Under the pieces are notes generated by a model that did no database searches, was not told the DNA's origin, and worked only from the letters and a program-made list of their open reading frames with translations. Shown here piece after piece: positions 6,890 to 14,215 of a DNA stretch of 33,929 nucleotides (positions are counted from its first letter, which is position 1; the number at the start of each line of letters is the position of its first letter). The DNA is from Sphingopyxis sp. (GTDB lineage: Bacteria; Pseudomonadota; Alphaproteobacteria; Sphingomonadales; Sphingomonadaceae): assembly GCF_016793825.1 (NCBI RefSeq), contig NZ_JAEULM010000016.1:1-33929 (forward strand), written 5' to 3'. A program made the position numbers and the translations under genes.

Positions 6890-8059
6890 TCAGTTCGCCG
6901 CCGCGAATTCGCGCAGCATATGCTTGGCGATCTGAAGCTGGAGAATCTGCGTCGTCCCTTCGTAGATGCGATAGATGCGCGCATCGCGGAAAAACCGTTC
7001 GGCGTCATATTCGGCGAGATAGCCGGCGCCGCCATAAACCTGCACACAGGCGTCGACGACGCGGCCGCACATTTCGGATGCGAACACCTTGAACGCCGCA
7101 GCCTTGCGCAGGACATTCTCGCCCGCGTCGGCGCGGCGTGTGACGTCCTCTATCATGCATTCGGCGGCATAGATGTCGATTTCGCTCTGCGCGAGCATCT
7201 GCTGGATAAGCTGGAAGTTCGCGATCGGTTCGCCGAAGGCCTTGCGCTCGGTCGCATAGCGGACCGCACTGTCGAGCGCGCGGCGGGCATAAGCCGTGGC
7301 GGCGGCGCCGACCGACATGCGGCCGTTGTCGAGGCTCATCATTGCGAAAGCGAAGCCCCTGCCAAGCTCGCCGCCGAGCAGCGCCTCGCCGCCGACGCGG
7401 ACATCGTCCATGACGACGTCGGCGATATGGCTGCCCGACTGGCCCATTTTCTTGTCCGACTTGCCGATCGTGACGCCGGGGGCGTCGAAGGGCACGACGA
7501 ACGCCGAGACATGGGCGTTCTTGGGCAGATTCTCCTTGCTCGTCCGCGCCATGATCAGGCCGACCTTCGCGAAGGGCGAGTTGGTGATGTAGCGCTTGGT
7601 GCCGTTCAGCACCCAGCCGTTGTCGGTCTGCGTCGCCGTCGTCTGAAGCCCCGCCGAGTCCGATCCCGATCCGGGTTCGGTGAGGCCGAAGCAGGCGATC
7701 TCGCCCGCCGCGACGCGCGGTAGCCATTCGGCTTTCTGCGCCTCGGTCCCGCCATTCTTGAGGGCCGAGGCGAACATGCCGATGTTGATCGAGATGATCG
7801 AGCGGAACGCCGGCATCGCATAGCTGATCGTGTGGATCGTCTTGACATATTGGCTGACGTTCATCCCCGCGCCGCCATAGTCTTCGGGAATGGTCAGGCC
7901 GAAGAGGCCCATGTCGCGCATTTCGGACAGGATGTCGTCGGGGATGCGGTCGGTTTCGACGATCTCCTTCTCGGCAGGGAGAAGGCGGTCGCGCACATAG
8001 CGTTCGAGCTGTTCGATGAATTGTTCGAAGACGTCCGCGTCCATGCCGGGGTTGCTCAT
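6890..8059 (-). CDS. Acyl-CoA dehydrogenase (standard length)
   Basis: At 389 residues this is a normal-sized FAD acyl-CoA dehydrogenase. It has the FGLTEPGSGSDSAG loop, KRYITNS, the RKAFGEPIANFQ helix, QVYGGAGY, and the catalytic base Glu367 in RIYEGTTQI. It introduces a trans-2 double bond into an acyl-CoA, with ETF as electron acceptor. The start is placed at 8059 (MSNPGMDADVF), where AGGAG lies 7 bp upstream; this leaves only 10 bp after the SDR stop. An earlier in-frame start would overlap the SDR gene and add a poorly conserved leader. The glutamate near the C-terminus points to straight-chain or short branched substrates rather than the isovaleryl type, but specificity is open. Confidence 0.93.
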   Translation of the reverse strand: MSNPGMDADVFEQFIEQLERYVRDRLLPAEKEIVETDRIPDDILSEMRDMGLFGLTIPEDYGGAGMNVSQYVKTIHTISYAMPAFRSIISINIGMFASALKNGGTEAQKAEWLPRVAAGEIACFGLTEPGSGSDSAGLQTTATQTDNGWVLNGTKRYITNSPFAKVGLIMARTSKENLPKNAHVSAFVVPFDAPGVTIGKSDKKMGQSGSHIADVVMDDVRVGGEALLGGELGRGFAFAMMSLDNGRMSVGAAATAYARRALDSAVRYATERKAFGEPIANFQLIQQMLAQSEIDIYAAECMIEDVTRRADAGENVLRKAAAFKVFASEMCGRVVDACVQVYGGAGYLAEYDAERFFRDARIYRIYEGTTQILQLQIAKHMLREFAAAN

Positions 8060-8069
8060 GGGTGGCTCC

Positions 8070-8987
8070 TCAGATGGGGTCATAGGGGAAGACATGCGCC
8101 GACACCTCGTCGGCGCGGGCAAACGCGGGGCGGAAGGCGGGAATCAACTCGTCGGCGATCGCCGCGGCGGTCCAGCCCTCGAGCCTGGTCATCGACCGCA
8201 CCGGGCGGGGTTTCGAAAAGAGCAATATCTCGTTCTTGCGCACGCTGAAAATCTGATTCGTCACATCCTTCGACAGGTCGGAGGCAAGATAAGCAACGAG
8301 CGGCGCAATCTTGTCGGCCGACATCGACTGGAGGCGCTTGACGCGCTCCTGCTCGGCAGGGGTTGTCGCGGGAATCGACGAGGTCATGCGGCTCCACGCG
8401 AACGGTGCGATGCAGTTCGAGCGGACGCCGACGCGCGCCATGTCGAGCGCGATCGACTGCGACAGCGCGACGACGCCCAGTTTCGCTGCAGAATAATTGG
8501 CCTGACCCACGTTGCCGATGAGGCCGCTGGTCGAGGTGAAGTGGATGAAGCTGCCCGACTGCTGTTCGCGGAAATACGGCGTCGCGGCCTTCGAGACGTT
8601 GAAGACGCCGGTCAGATTGACCTCGAGGACGCTCTTCCAGTCCTCATAGCTCATCTTGTGCCAGATGGTATCGCGCAGGATACCCGCGTTGTTCACGACA
8701 GCGTCGATGCGGCCAAATTTTGCGACCGCATCCTCAACGATGCTGGCTGCTTCCTTGGGGTCGGCCACGCTACCGAAATTGGCGGCCGCCCTGCCGCCTG
8801 CGGCGATGATATCGTTCGCGGTGGTTTCGGCCGGGGTGGCGTCGCCGCCGTCGCCGGCCTGTGCGACACCCGGATCGTTGACGACGACCGCTGCGCCCTC
8901 TGCGGCGCAATGCAGGGCGAGTTCGCGGCCGATACCGCGGCCCGCTCCGGTTATGGCTACGACCTTTCCATCAAGGCATCCGCTCAT
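8070..8987 (-). CDS. SDR 3-hydroxyacyl-CoA dehydrogenase (MFE-2/HSD17B4-like)
   Basis: The 305-residue short-chain dehydrogenase has TGAGRGIG (13-20) for NAD(P), NNAG (99-102), Asn124, and the catalytic triad Ser152, Tyr165, Lys169. The start of the fold (VVVNDPG after the nucleotide loop) and the roughly 60-residue tail beyond the catalytic domain are like the (3R)-hydroxyacyl-CoA dehydrogenase domain of peroxisomal multifunctional enzyme 2. It would oxidise a (3R)-hydroxyacyl-CoA to the 3-keto form, the thiolase substrate. MaoC-fold hydratases usually give (3R) products, so the two enzymes are stereochemically matched. It is the first gene of the operon; the ATG at 8987 has GGGAGA 6 bp upstream and faces the IclR gene across a 106-bp gap. 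Another SDR substrate cannot be excluded. Confidence 0.85.
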   Translation of the reverse strand: MSGCLDGKVVAITGAGRGIGRELALHCAAEGAAVVVNDPGVAQAGDGGDATPAETTANDIIAAGGRAAANFGSVADPKEAASIVEDAVAKFGRIDAVVNNAGILRDTIWHKMSYEDWKSVLEVNLTGVFNVSKAATPYFREQQSGSFIHFTSTSGLIGNVGQANYSAAKLGVVALSQSIALDMARVGVRSNCIAPFAWSRMTSSIPATTPAEQERVKRLQSMSADKIAPLVAYLASDLSKDVTNQIFSVRKNEILLFSKPRPVRSMTRLEGWTAAAIADELIPAFRPAFARADEVSAHVFPYDPI

Positions 8988-9062
8988 CGCCGTTCTCCCG
9001 TCCGACTCGTGTCGATAGCGCGATATGAGCTTGGCTGCATCATTTCAACATTCAGAATTGAT

Positions 9063-9080
9063 TTTTCATTATACTGAAAA
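9063..9080. promoter_or_regulatory. Candidate IclR operator in the divergent promoter
   Basis: TTTTCA-TTATAC-TGAAAA is a 6-bp inverted repeat with a 6-bp centre, lying just before the IclR start. TATACT (9070-9075) inside it could be a -10 box for the regulator gene. Similar half-sites (TTCA/TGA) recur at 9044-9062. IclR proteins commonly bind AT-rich palindromes that overlap the promoters of divergent genes. The assignment is positional only. Confidence 0.42.
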
Positions 9081-9093
9081 TAGGCAGGCGGAC

Positions 9094-9834
9094 ATGACCG
9101 GCCCCGTGCGCTCCGTCTCGCAAGCCTTTGCGATCCTCCGTCTGCTGGCCGATTCGAGCGCGCTGACGCTGTCGGATATCGGCCGCTTCGTCGGCCTCAG
9201 CCCGTCGAGCTGTCTCAACCTGCTGAAAACGCTGGTTGCGGAGGGGGTGGTCGAGCGGGATTCGCGAACGAAACTTTATCGCCTGTCGCCTCCATGGTGT
9301 GCGGCCGACGCTCTGCGTGACAGCCGTCCGGCGCGCCTCGTCGATCGGGCGCGGCCGCTCATGGCTGCCTTTGCCCAGCGCAGCGAAGCGGCCGTCGGGC
9401 TGTGGAAGATCGTCTCGCGCGACCGCATGCAGCTTGCGGTCCATGCCGAAAGCGACGCGGGGATGCGCCTCAGCCTCGCGGACGATCAGCGCCAGCCGCT
9501 GGGCAGCGGCGCGGCGGGGCGAGCGATTGCGGCGGTGCAGGATGTCGGTGAGGTCGAACTCGCGCGTCGCTATGCGCCCGTGCGCTGGCAGGCGGACCTG
9601 CCGTTCGCACGCTATGCGCGACAGGTGCGCGAAGCCTCCGCGCGCGGCTTTGCCCTTGATCAGGGTTTTACCCACCGGGGCGTGTGGACGGTGGCCGCTG
9701 GCATTGCCGATGTCGCGCCAGGATATTGCCTGTCCGCTTCGGTGGTCGCAGGTTCGCGCAGCGAGGCTGAAACCGAGGCGCTCGGCGCGGCCTTGATCGG
9801 GCTGCGCGAGGAGCTAATCCTGCAGACGGGGTAG
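9094..9834 (+). CDS. IclR-family transcriptional regulator
   Basis: This 246-residue protein has an N-terminal winged helix-turn-helix (about residues 5-65; VRSVSQAFAILRLLAD, then SDIGRFVGLSPSSCLNLLK) followed by the C-terminal effector-binding domain typical of IclR proteins. Such regulators bind a small acid or CoA ester and control the adjacent catabolic operon as repressor or activator. It is divergent from the six-gene acyl-CoA operon, whose first start is 106 bp away, so that operon is the likely target. The ATG at 9094 was chosen because the HTH domain begins directly after it; a frame extending to 9025 would run through the presumed operator. The effector-domain residues do not reveal the ligand. 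Confidence 0.88.
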   Translation: MTGPVRSVSQAFAILRLLADSSALTLSDIGRFVGLSPSSCLNLLKTLVAEGVVERDSRTKLYRLSPPWCAADALRDSRPARLVDRARPLMAAFAQRSEAAVGLWKIVSRDRMQLAVHAESDAGMRLSLADDQRQPLGSGAAGRAIAAVQDVGEVELARRYAPVRWQADLPFARYARQVREASARGFALDQGFTHRGVWTVAAGIADVAPGYCLSASVVAGSRSEAETEALGAALIGLREELILQTG

Positions 9835-9909
9835 CCGATCTTTGTTGTGCGGACATTCGGGTCGTGCAAGGGACGCGCCTGAAATCGAGCGTGCCGTAGC
9901 GGAGGAAAT

Positions 9910-11133
9910 ATGAAGTTCGACGTGGTGATCGTGGGGGCCGGACATGGCGGCGCTCAGGTGGCGGTTATGCTGCGCACGCAAAAGTTCGAAGGCAGTATCG
10001 CGATGATCGGCGACGAGCCCGAGCTTCCCTATGAGCGACCGCCGCTGTCAAAGGAATATTTCGCGGGGGAGAAGGAGTTCGAGCGCATCCAGCTCCGCCC
10101 GGCAAAATATTGGGACGAGCGCGCGGTAACGATGCTGCTCGGCAAGCGTGTCGTGTCGGTCGATCCCGCGGCGCATACGGTGACCACCGACGGCGGCGAG
10201 ACCATCGGTTATGGCAAGCTCGTCTGGGCGACCGGCGGTAGCCCGCGGATGCTGCCGATTCCCGGCGGCGACCTGCCCGGCGTGCAGGGGGTGCGAACTC
10301 GCGCCGATGCCGATGCGATGAAGGCGGCGTCGGAAACCGCGAAGCAGATCGTCGTGATCGGCGGCGGCTATATCGGGCTGGAAGCGGCGGCGGTGCTGAC
10401 CAAGGCGGGCAAGAAGGTCGTGCTGCTCGAAGCGCTGGATCGCGTCCTCGCGCGGGTCGCGGGAGTCGAGCTTTCGCGCTTCTATGAAAAGGAACATCGC
10501 GATCACGGTGTCGACTTGCGCCTGGGCGTGTCGGTCGCGGCGATCGAAGGCGAGGACCATGTGACGGGCGTGCGTCTGGCTGATGGTGAACTGATCCCCG
10601 CCGATCTGGTCATCGTCGGCATCGGTATTGTTCCTGCCGTCGAACCGCTGATCGCGGCGGGGGCCGAGGGTGGCAATGGGGTGCTTGTCGACCGGCACTG
10701 CAAGACGAGCCTTCCGGACATCTATGCGATCGGCGACTGTGCGGCACACGAAAATCATTTTGCCGAAGGGGCGACCATTCGTCTTGAATCGGTCCAAAAT
10801 GCCAACGACCAGGCGAATGTCGTCGCCAAGGGCATCGTCGGCGATGAAGCGCCCTATCATGCGATTCCCTGGTTCTGGTCCAACCAGTACGACCTGAAGC
10901 TCCAAACGGCGGGGCTGTCGACCGGTCACGACCATGCGGTGCTTCGCGGTGATGTCGCGAGCCGCAGCTTTTCGATCGTCTATCTGAAAGCCGGCAAGGT
11001 CATCGCGCTGGACTGCGTCAATGCCACCAGAGATTATGTCCAGGGCCGGATGATCGTCACCGCGGGGCTCGCTGCCACCCCCGAACAGCTTGCCGATGTC
11101 GATAAGCCGCTCAAGGAATTGCTGCCTTCCTAG
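9910..11133 (+). CDS. FAD-dependent ferredoxin/rubredoxin reductase
   Basis: The 407-residue flavoprotein has two dinucleotide-binding sites: GAGHGG at 9-14 for FAD and GGGYIG at 151-156 for NAD(P)H. It also has the [10 protein letters not shown] segment and the ATGG and YAIGDCAAH motifs that contact FAD. This is the putidaredoxin/rhodocoxin reductase type, which moves electrons from NADH to a small 2Fe-2S ferredoxin serving a P450 or Rieske oxygenase. The C-terminal dimerisation-type domain (from about 325, [12 protein letters not shown]) is present. GGAGG lies 5 bp before the ATG. No ferredoxin, P450 or oxygenase is in the window, so its partner is elsewhere. It follows the IclR gene by 75 bp and may be co-regulated. 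The stop codon overlaps that of the convergent DUF4126 gene. Confidence 0.88.
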   Translation: MKFDVVIVGAGHGGAQVAVMLRTQKFEGSIAMIGDEPELPYERPPLSKEYFAGEKEFERIQLRPAKYWDERAVTMLLGKRVVSVDPAAHTVTTDGGETIGYGKLVWATGGSPRMLPIPGGDLPGVQGVRTRADADAMKAASETAKQIVVIGGGYIGLEAAAVLTKAGKKVVLLEALDRVLARVAGVELSRFYEKEHRDHGVDLRLGVSVAAIEGEDHVTGVRLADGELIPADLVIVGIGIVPAVEPLIAAGAEGGNGVLVDRHCKTSLPDIYAIGDCAAHENHFAEGATIRLESVQNANDQANVVAKGIVGDEAPYHAIPWFWSNQYDLKLQTAGLSTGHDHAVLRGDVASRSFSIVYLKAGKVIALDCVNATRDYVQGRMIVTAGLAATPEQLADVDKPLKELLPS

Positions 11134-11765
11134 GCGGGTGGGAGCGTGGCGCTTTCGGCCGGTTCGTCGCCTAGCGCCCTTTTCAACGTCGCCTTGATAT
11201 TACGGAGCAGGCGGCGGAGCGCGATGGTCACGACGATCGCTGCGACCAGCATGACGATAGCGATTACGATGGCAAGCGGCGGATAGGCGATCGCCAGCGC
11301 AAGAAGGCCACCGGTCGCGACATCCTCGCCCGTCGATACCGCGGCATTGCTGAACGGTTCGGGGCTGATATTGACGACCGCGCGTGTCGTTGCTTTTGCG
11401 CCGTGGCTTAGCAGAGCACCGCCGCCGCCCAGCAGGAAAGCGACGACCTGCCACGCGGGATCCGACGTATCGACGAGGGCGAGCGCAAGCAGTGCGCCGC
11501 CGAGCGGTCGGATGATGCTGTGGATTGTATCCCACGCCGAATCGACCCATGCTATCTTGTCGGCGAAGAATTCCGCGAGCGTGCCTACCGTTGCGACGCC
11601 GAGAACCCATGGGTTGGCGAGGATCTGGAGCGCTTTCAAATGTTCCGGAAGCGGCAGCCAGCCGAAATGCATCGCGATTCCGGTCGCGAGAATGGTCAGG
11701 TAGAGGCGCCAGCCCGCCAACAGGCTGAGGCTGCCGGCAACACCCAGAATCTCCAATATTCCCAT
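11130..11765 (-). CDS. DUF4126 family membrane protein
   Basis: The 211-residue protein has four or five hydrophobic helices (near the N-terminus, about 55-75, 90-105, 110-130 and a long one at about 160-190) and a basic C-terminal tail. The [20 protein letters not shown] and GATKATTR-like ([19 protein letters not shown]) segments match the DUF4126 family as I know it. The function is unknown; an inner-membrane location is likely. ATG 11765 was chosen because GGGGAG lies 7 bp upstream and the first helix begins there; a longer frame to 11858 has no membrane character at its start. Its stop (TAG) shares the palindrome CTAG at 11130-11133 with the stop of the convergent ferredoxin reductase. 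Confidence 0.8.
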   Translation of the reverse strand: MGILEILGVAGSLSLLAGWRLYLTILATGIAMHFGWLPLPEHLKALQILANPWVLGVATVGTLAEFFADKIAWVDSAWDTIHSIIRPLGGALLALALVDTSDPAWQVVAFLLGGGGALLSHGAKATTRAVVNISPEPFSNAAVSTGEDVATGGLLALAIAYPPLAIVIAIVMLVAAIVVTIALRRLLRNIKATLKRALGDEPAESATLPPA

Positions 11766-11887
11766 GGCCCTGCTCCCCACATCGGCCGCTTGACGGTGTG
11801 TCATCTTGCACCGCCGAGCGCGTTGGAGCAATGGTTCGTCAACCTCGTCGGATGACAAGCCGGCGAAGCCCGTTTATCGATTCGCGC

Positions 11888-12673
11888 ATGACAGATACTG
11901 TACCGTCCGCCCCCGTGCTGCCCGAAGGAGCCATCCCTGCCGCGACGCTCGTCATCATGCGACCTGCGGCGCACGGCGGGCCTGACGAGATATTGATGGT
12001 GAAGCGATCGACCACCATGGCGTTTGCTGCGGGCGCGGTGGTCTTTCCCGGGGGACGGGTCGATCCCGACGACCATGTCGTCGCGCGCCGGCACGGCTTC
12101 GCCGACGAAGCCGAGGGCGCGTCGCGCGTCGCGGCGCTGCGCGAGACGCTGGAGGAGACGGGGCTTGCGGTCGGTTGGCCGGCGCTGGCCGAGCGCGATC
12201 TGGCGGGCGTCCGGCAGGCGTTGCTTGCCGGTACGCTGTTGTCGGACATCCTCGAATCACGCGGCGAACGAATCGCACTGGATTCGCTCGTTCCTTTCGC
12301 GCGCTGGTGCCCCAATTTCAAAGAAGCCCGAACCTTCGACACGAGATTTTATGCCGTCATGGCGCCACCGCACGGACATGAACTGACGGTCGAGGAGGCC
12401 GAACATAGCCATATCTTCTGGTCTTCCGCACCCGACACGCTGGCGATGGCCGACCGGGGCGAAGTGTCGGTGATCTTCCCGACCCGGCGGAATCTGGAGC
12501 GCCTCGCAAGCCACCCGGATTTTCCCAGCTTTTCCCAGCATGCGGGTCAATTTCCTGTCGATCTGGTCACGCCATGGATCGAGGATCGCGATGGCCAGCC
12601 GCACCTGTGTATCCCCGCCGATCTTGGCTACCCTGTCACCAGCGAACCCTTCGATCGTATCCGGCGTGGATGA
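11888..12673 (+). CDS. NUDIX hydrolase (NUDT19/RDOX-like)
   Basis: This 261-residue protein carries a split Nudix box: FPGG at 53-56, an insertion of about 20 residues, then RETLEETGL (Arg85-Glu86, Glu89-Glu90), which supplies the metal-binding glutamates. The insert and the length well beyond a minimal Nudix domain (about 140) fit the NUDT19/NUDT7-like group, some members of which hydrolyse CoA and acyl-CoA to 3'-phosphoadenosine phosphate and 4'-phosphopantetheine. The C-terminal part (RWCPNFKEARTFDTRFY) is also typical of that group. The substrate is not proven. ATG 11888 gives a natural N-terminus; a start at 11852 is possible and neither has a strong Shine-Dalgarno. It is divergent from the DUF4126 gene with 122 bp between them. 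Confidence 0.82.
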   Translation: MTDTVPSAPVLPEGAIPAATLVIMRPAAHGGPDEILMVKRSTTMAFAAGAVVFPGGRVDPDDHVVARRHGFADEAEGASRVAALRETLEETGLAVGWPALAERDLAGVRQALLAGTLLSDILESRGERIALDSLVPFARWCPNFKEARTFDTRFYAVMAPPHGHELTVEEAEHSHIFWSSAPDTLAMADRGEVSVIFPTRRNLERLASHPDFPSFSQHAGQFPVDLVTPWIEDRDGQPHLCIPADLGYPVTSEPFDRIRRG

Positions 12674-12853
12674 ATTGTCGCCGATTTGGCCGGATTATGT
12701 AGGTTTAGCAAATTCATAACAATTGGCGGGTAGGGCAAATCGTCGTTGCAATTACCAGCGACACTGCCTACACAGGCAACGCAGATTCACGGCGATAGCG
12801 AAAAACTGCGGCGTGTTTCGAGAAGACTAGTTTTCCAGTGGACGGAGAATATG

Positions 12854-13075
12854 ATGAACCTGTTTAAGAAAGCTGCTGTCTCCCTCGCAGCAGTGTCGAT
12901 GCTTGCGGCTCCGGTCGTTGCTTCGGCTCAAACCCGTGCGACGTCGGACGTTGCCGGCGAAAGCGAACTCGAAGGCAGCACTGCCTGGATCGTCGCGATT
13001 GTCGCGCTCGCTGCCATCATCGGCGGCATTGTCCTGGCTTCGGACAACAACAGCGACACCCCGACCAGCCCGTAA
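12854..13075 (+). CDS. Small exported or membrane protein, 73 residues
   Basis: This is a very short protein. A signal peptide covers about residues 1-25 (MNLFKKAAVSLAAVSMLAAP..., cleavage after ASA). A Thr/Ser/Glu-rich stretch follows, then one transmembrane helix (about 43-62, STAWIVAIVALAAIIGGIVL) and a polar tail, DNNSDTPTSP. If the signal is cleaved, the mature form is a single-span protein of about 48 residues with a short periplasmic N-terminus. Codon third positions are mainly G or C, as in neighbouring genes. Of two adjacent ATGs I favour 12854, since GGAGA (12844-12848) is 5 bp upstream; 12851 would be too close. It stands alone and is followed by a hairpin. I do not recognise a named family, though such proteins are common in sphingomonads. 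Confidence 0.78.
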   Translation: MNLFKKAAVSLAAVSMLAAPVVASAQTRATSDVAGESELEGSTAWIVAIVALAAIIGGIVLASDNNSDTPTSP

Positions 13076-13099
13076 TCACGGCTGTTTCGCGTGAAATAC

Positions 13100-13133
13100 C
13101 GAAAGGCTCCGCGCTCCGGCTCGGGGCCTTTCG
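13100..13133 (+). terminator. Hairpin after the small exported protein
   Basis: CGAAAGGC (13100-13107) pairs perfectly with GCCTTTCG (13126-13133) around an 18-nt GC-rich loop, 25 bp past the stop codon. The T-tract after it is poor, so it is an atypical intrinsic terminator. A second weak candidate for the convergent amidase gene is CTTCCCGGGAAG at 13201-13212, followed on the minus strand by TATTTTT. Confidence 0.5.
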
Positions 13134-13265
13134 TGCGTCTGGAGATGGCGTGGGCGCAGAACCTTCGGGAAATCCGCTTCCAGCGGCCGGGAAAAATAGC
13201 CTTCCCGGGAAGCGCATTGTCGCGATAGGGCTAAGGCCGTGGTACTGTCACGAAATGTGCGGGCG

Positions 13266-14126
13266 TCATAATTTGATAGCGCGGACGCTGCGTGACCGTG
13301 CAAGCGGTATCGCCTGACGTGCGCGGGTCAGCGCGCCGGCATCGACTGCGGCGAGCAGCAGATCATACCCCATATCACCTGCATGATTCGTCGCGGCGGC
13401 TTCGGCGATGACCGTGCCCCAGGGATCGATGATCACACTGTGTGCATAGGTCGCGCGGCCATCGGCATGCGTTCCGGCTTGCGCTGCCGCAAGGATGTGA
13501 CAACCGGTTTCGATCGCGCGGGCGCGTAGCAGGACGTGCCAGTGGGCTTCGCCGGTCGAAACGGTAAAGGCCGCGGGAACCGCAACCAGTTCGGCACCCT
13601 GATCGACAAGCGCGCGATACAGTTCGGGAAAGCGCAGATCGTAGCAGATGCTGAGGCCGAGGCGGCCGAGCGGCGTATCGACCACCTCGATGGCTGTGCC
13701 GCCTGCATAGGCTGCCGATTCGGTCCAGTTCTCACCCGACGGCAGCGCCACGTCGAACATATGGATCTTGTCATAACGCGCCATGATCCGTCCGTCGGCG
13801 GCGATCACATGGCTGCGATTGACGCGCCGGTCGCCATCGTCGGAAAGCAGCGGCATCGACCCCGAATGGAGCCAGATCGCGTGGCGCCGGGCTATGTCCT
13901 GCAGCGCCGCAGGCCATGTGCTGTCGGCTTCACGGAGGATGTGCGCGGCCGAACGCTGGCGGTCGCGGTCGAGCAATAGCGACATTTCGGGCAGGAACAC
14001 CATGGACGCGCCACGGCCGGCGGCATCGGCGACCGCGCGATCGATGGTCGCGAGATTGACGGCGGGGTCGATGCCGCTGGTCATCTGGACCAGCGCGGCG
14101 AGCGGTGCGGACGAGGGCGTTTCCAT
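13266..14126 (-). CDS. Nitrilase-superfamily amidase (Nit1/Nit2-like)
   Basis: The 286-residue carbon-nitrogen hydrolase has the full catalytic triad of the superfamily: Glu47 in FLPEM, Lys120 in YDKIHMFD and Cys161 in SICYDLRFPELYR. The CYDLRFPELYR signature and the short length (no extra domain) place it in the Nit1/Nit2 branch, which includes deaminated-glutathione amidase and omega-amidase, both metabolite-repair enzymes of the cytosol. It would cleave an amide to the acid and ammonia through a cysteine thioester. A plain nitrilase is less likely. The gene is divergent from the M16 protease with about 90 bp between starts. The ribosome-binding site is weak (ACGGG just before the ATG at 14126). 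Confidence 0.87.
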   Translation of the reverse strand: METPSSAPLAALVQMTSGIDPAVNLATIDRAVADAAGRGASMVFLPEMSLLLDRDRQRSAAHILREADSTWPAALQDIARRHAIWLHSGSMPLLSDDGDRRVNRSHVIAADGRIMARYDKIHMFDVALPSGENWTESAAYAGGTAIEVVDTPLGRLGLSICYDLRFPELYRALVDQGAELVAVPAAFTVSTGEAHWHVLLRARAIETGCHILAAAQAGTHADGRATYAHSVIIDPWGTVIAEAAATNHAGDMGYDLLLAAVDAGALTRARQAIPLARSRSVRAIKL

Positions 14127-14215
14127 CCCGTCTGGCTAAGCCCCCAGGCGGGCAGGGGCAAGGCGTCCGTCGAAGTTCAGTGGCCAGCAAGGTTTGAAGA
14201 CGATAAGGTTTGCCT

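Noticed and set aside
13201-13212. CTTCCCGGGAAG palindrome as a firm terminator of the amidase gene
   Set aside because: With a tetraloop only four stem pairs remain; the TATTTTT after it on the minus strand is suggestive but weak, so it is only mentioned.
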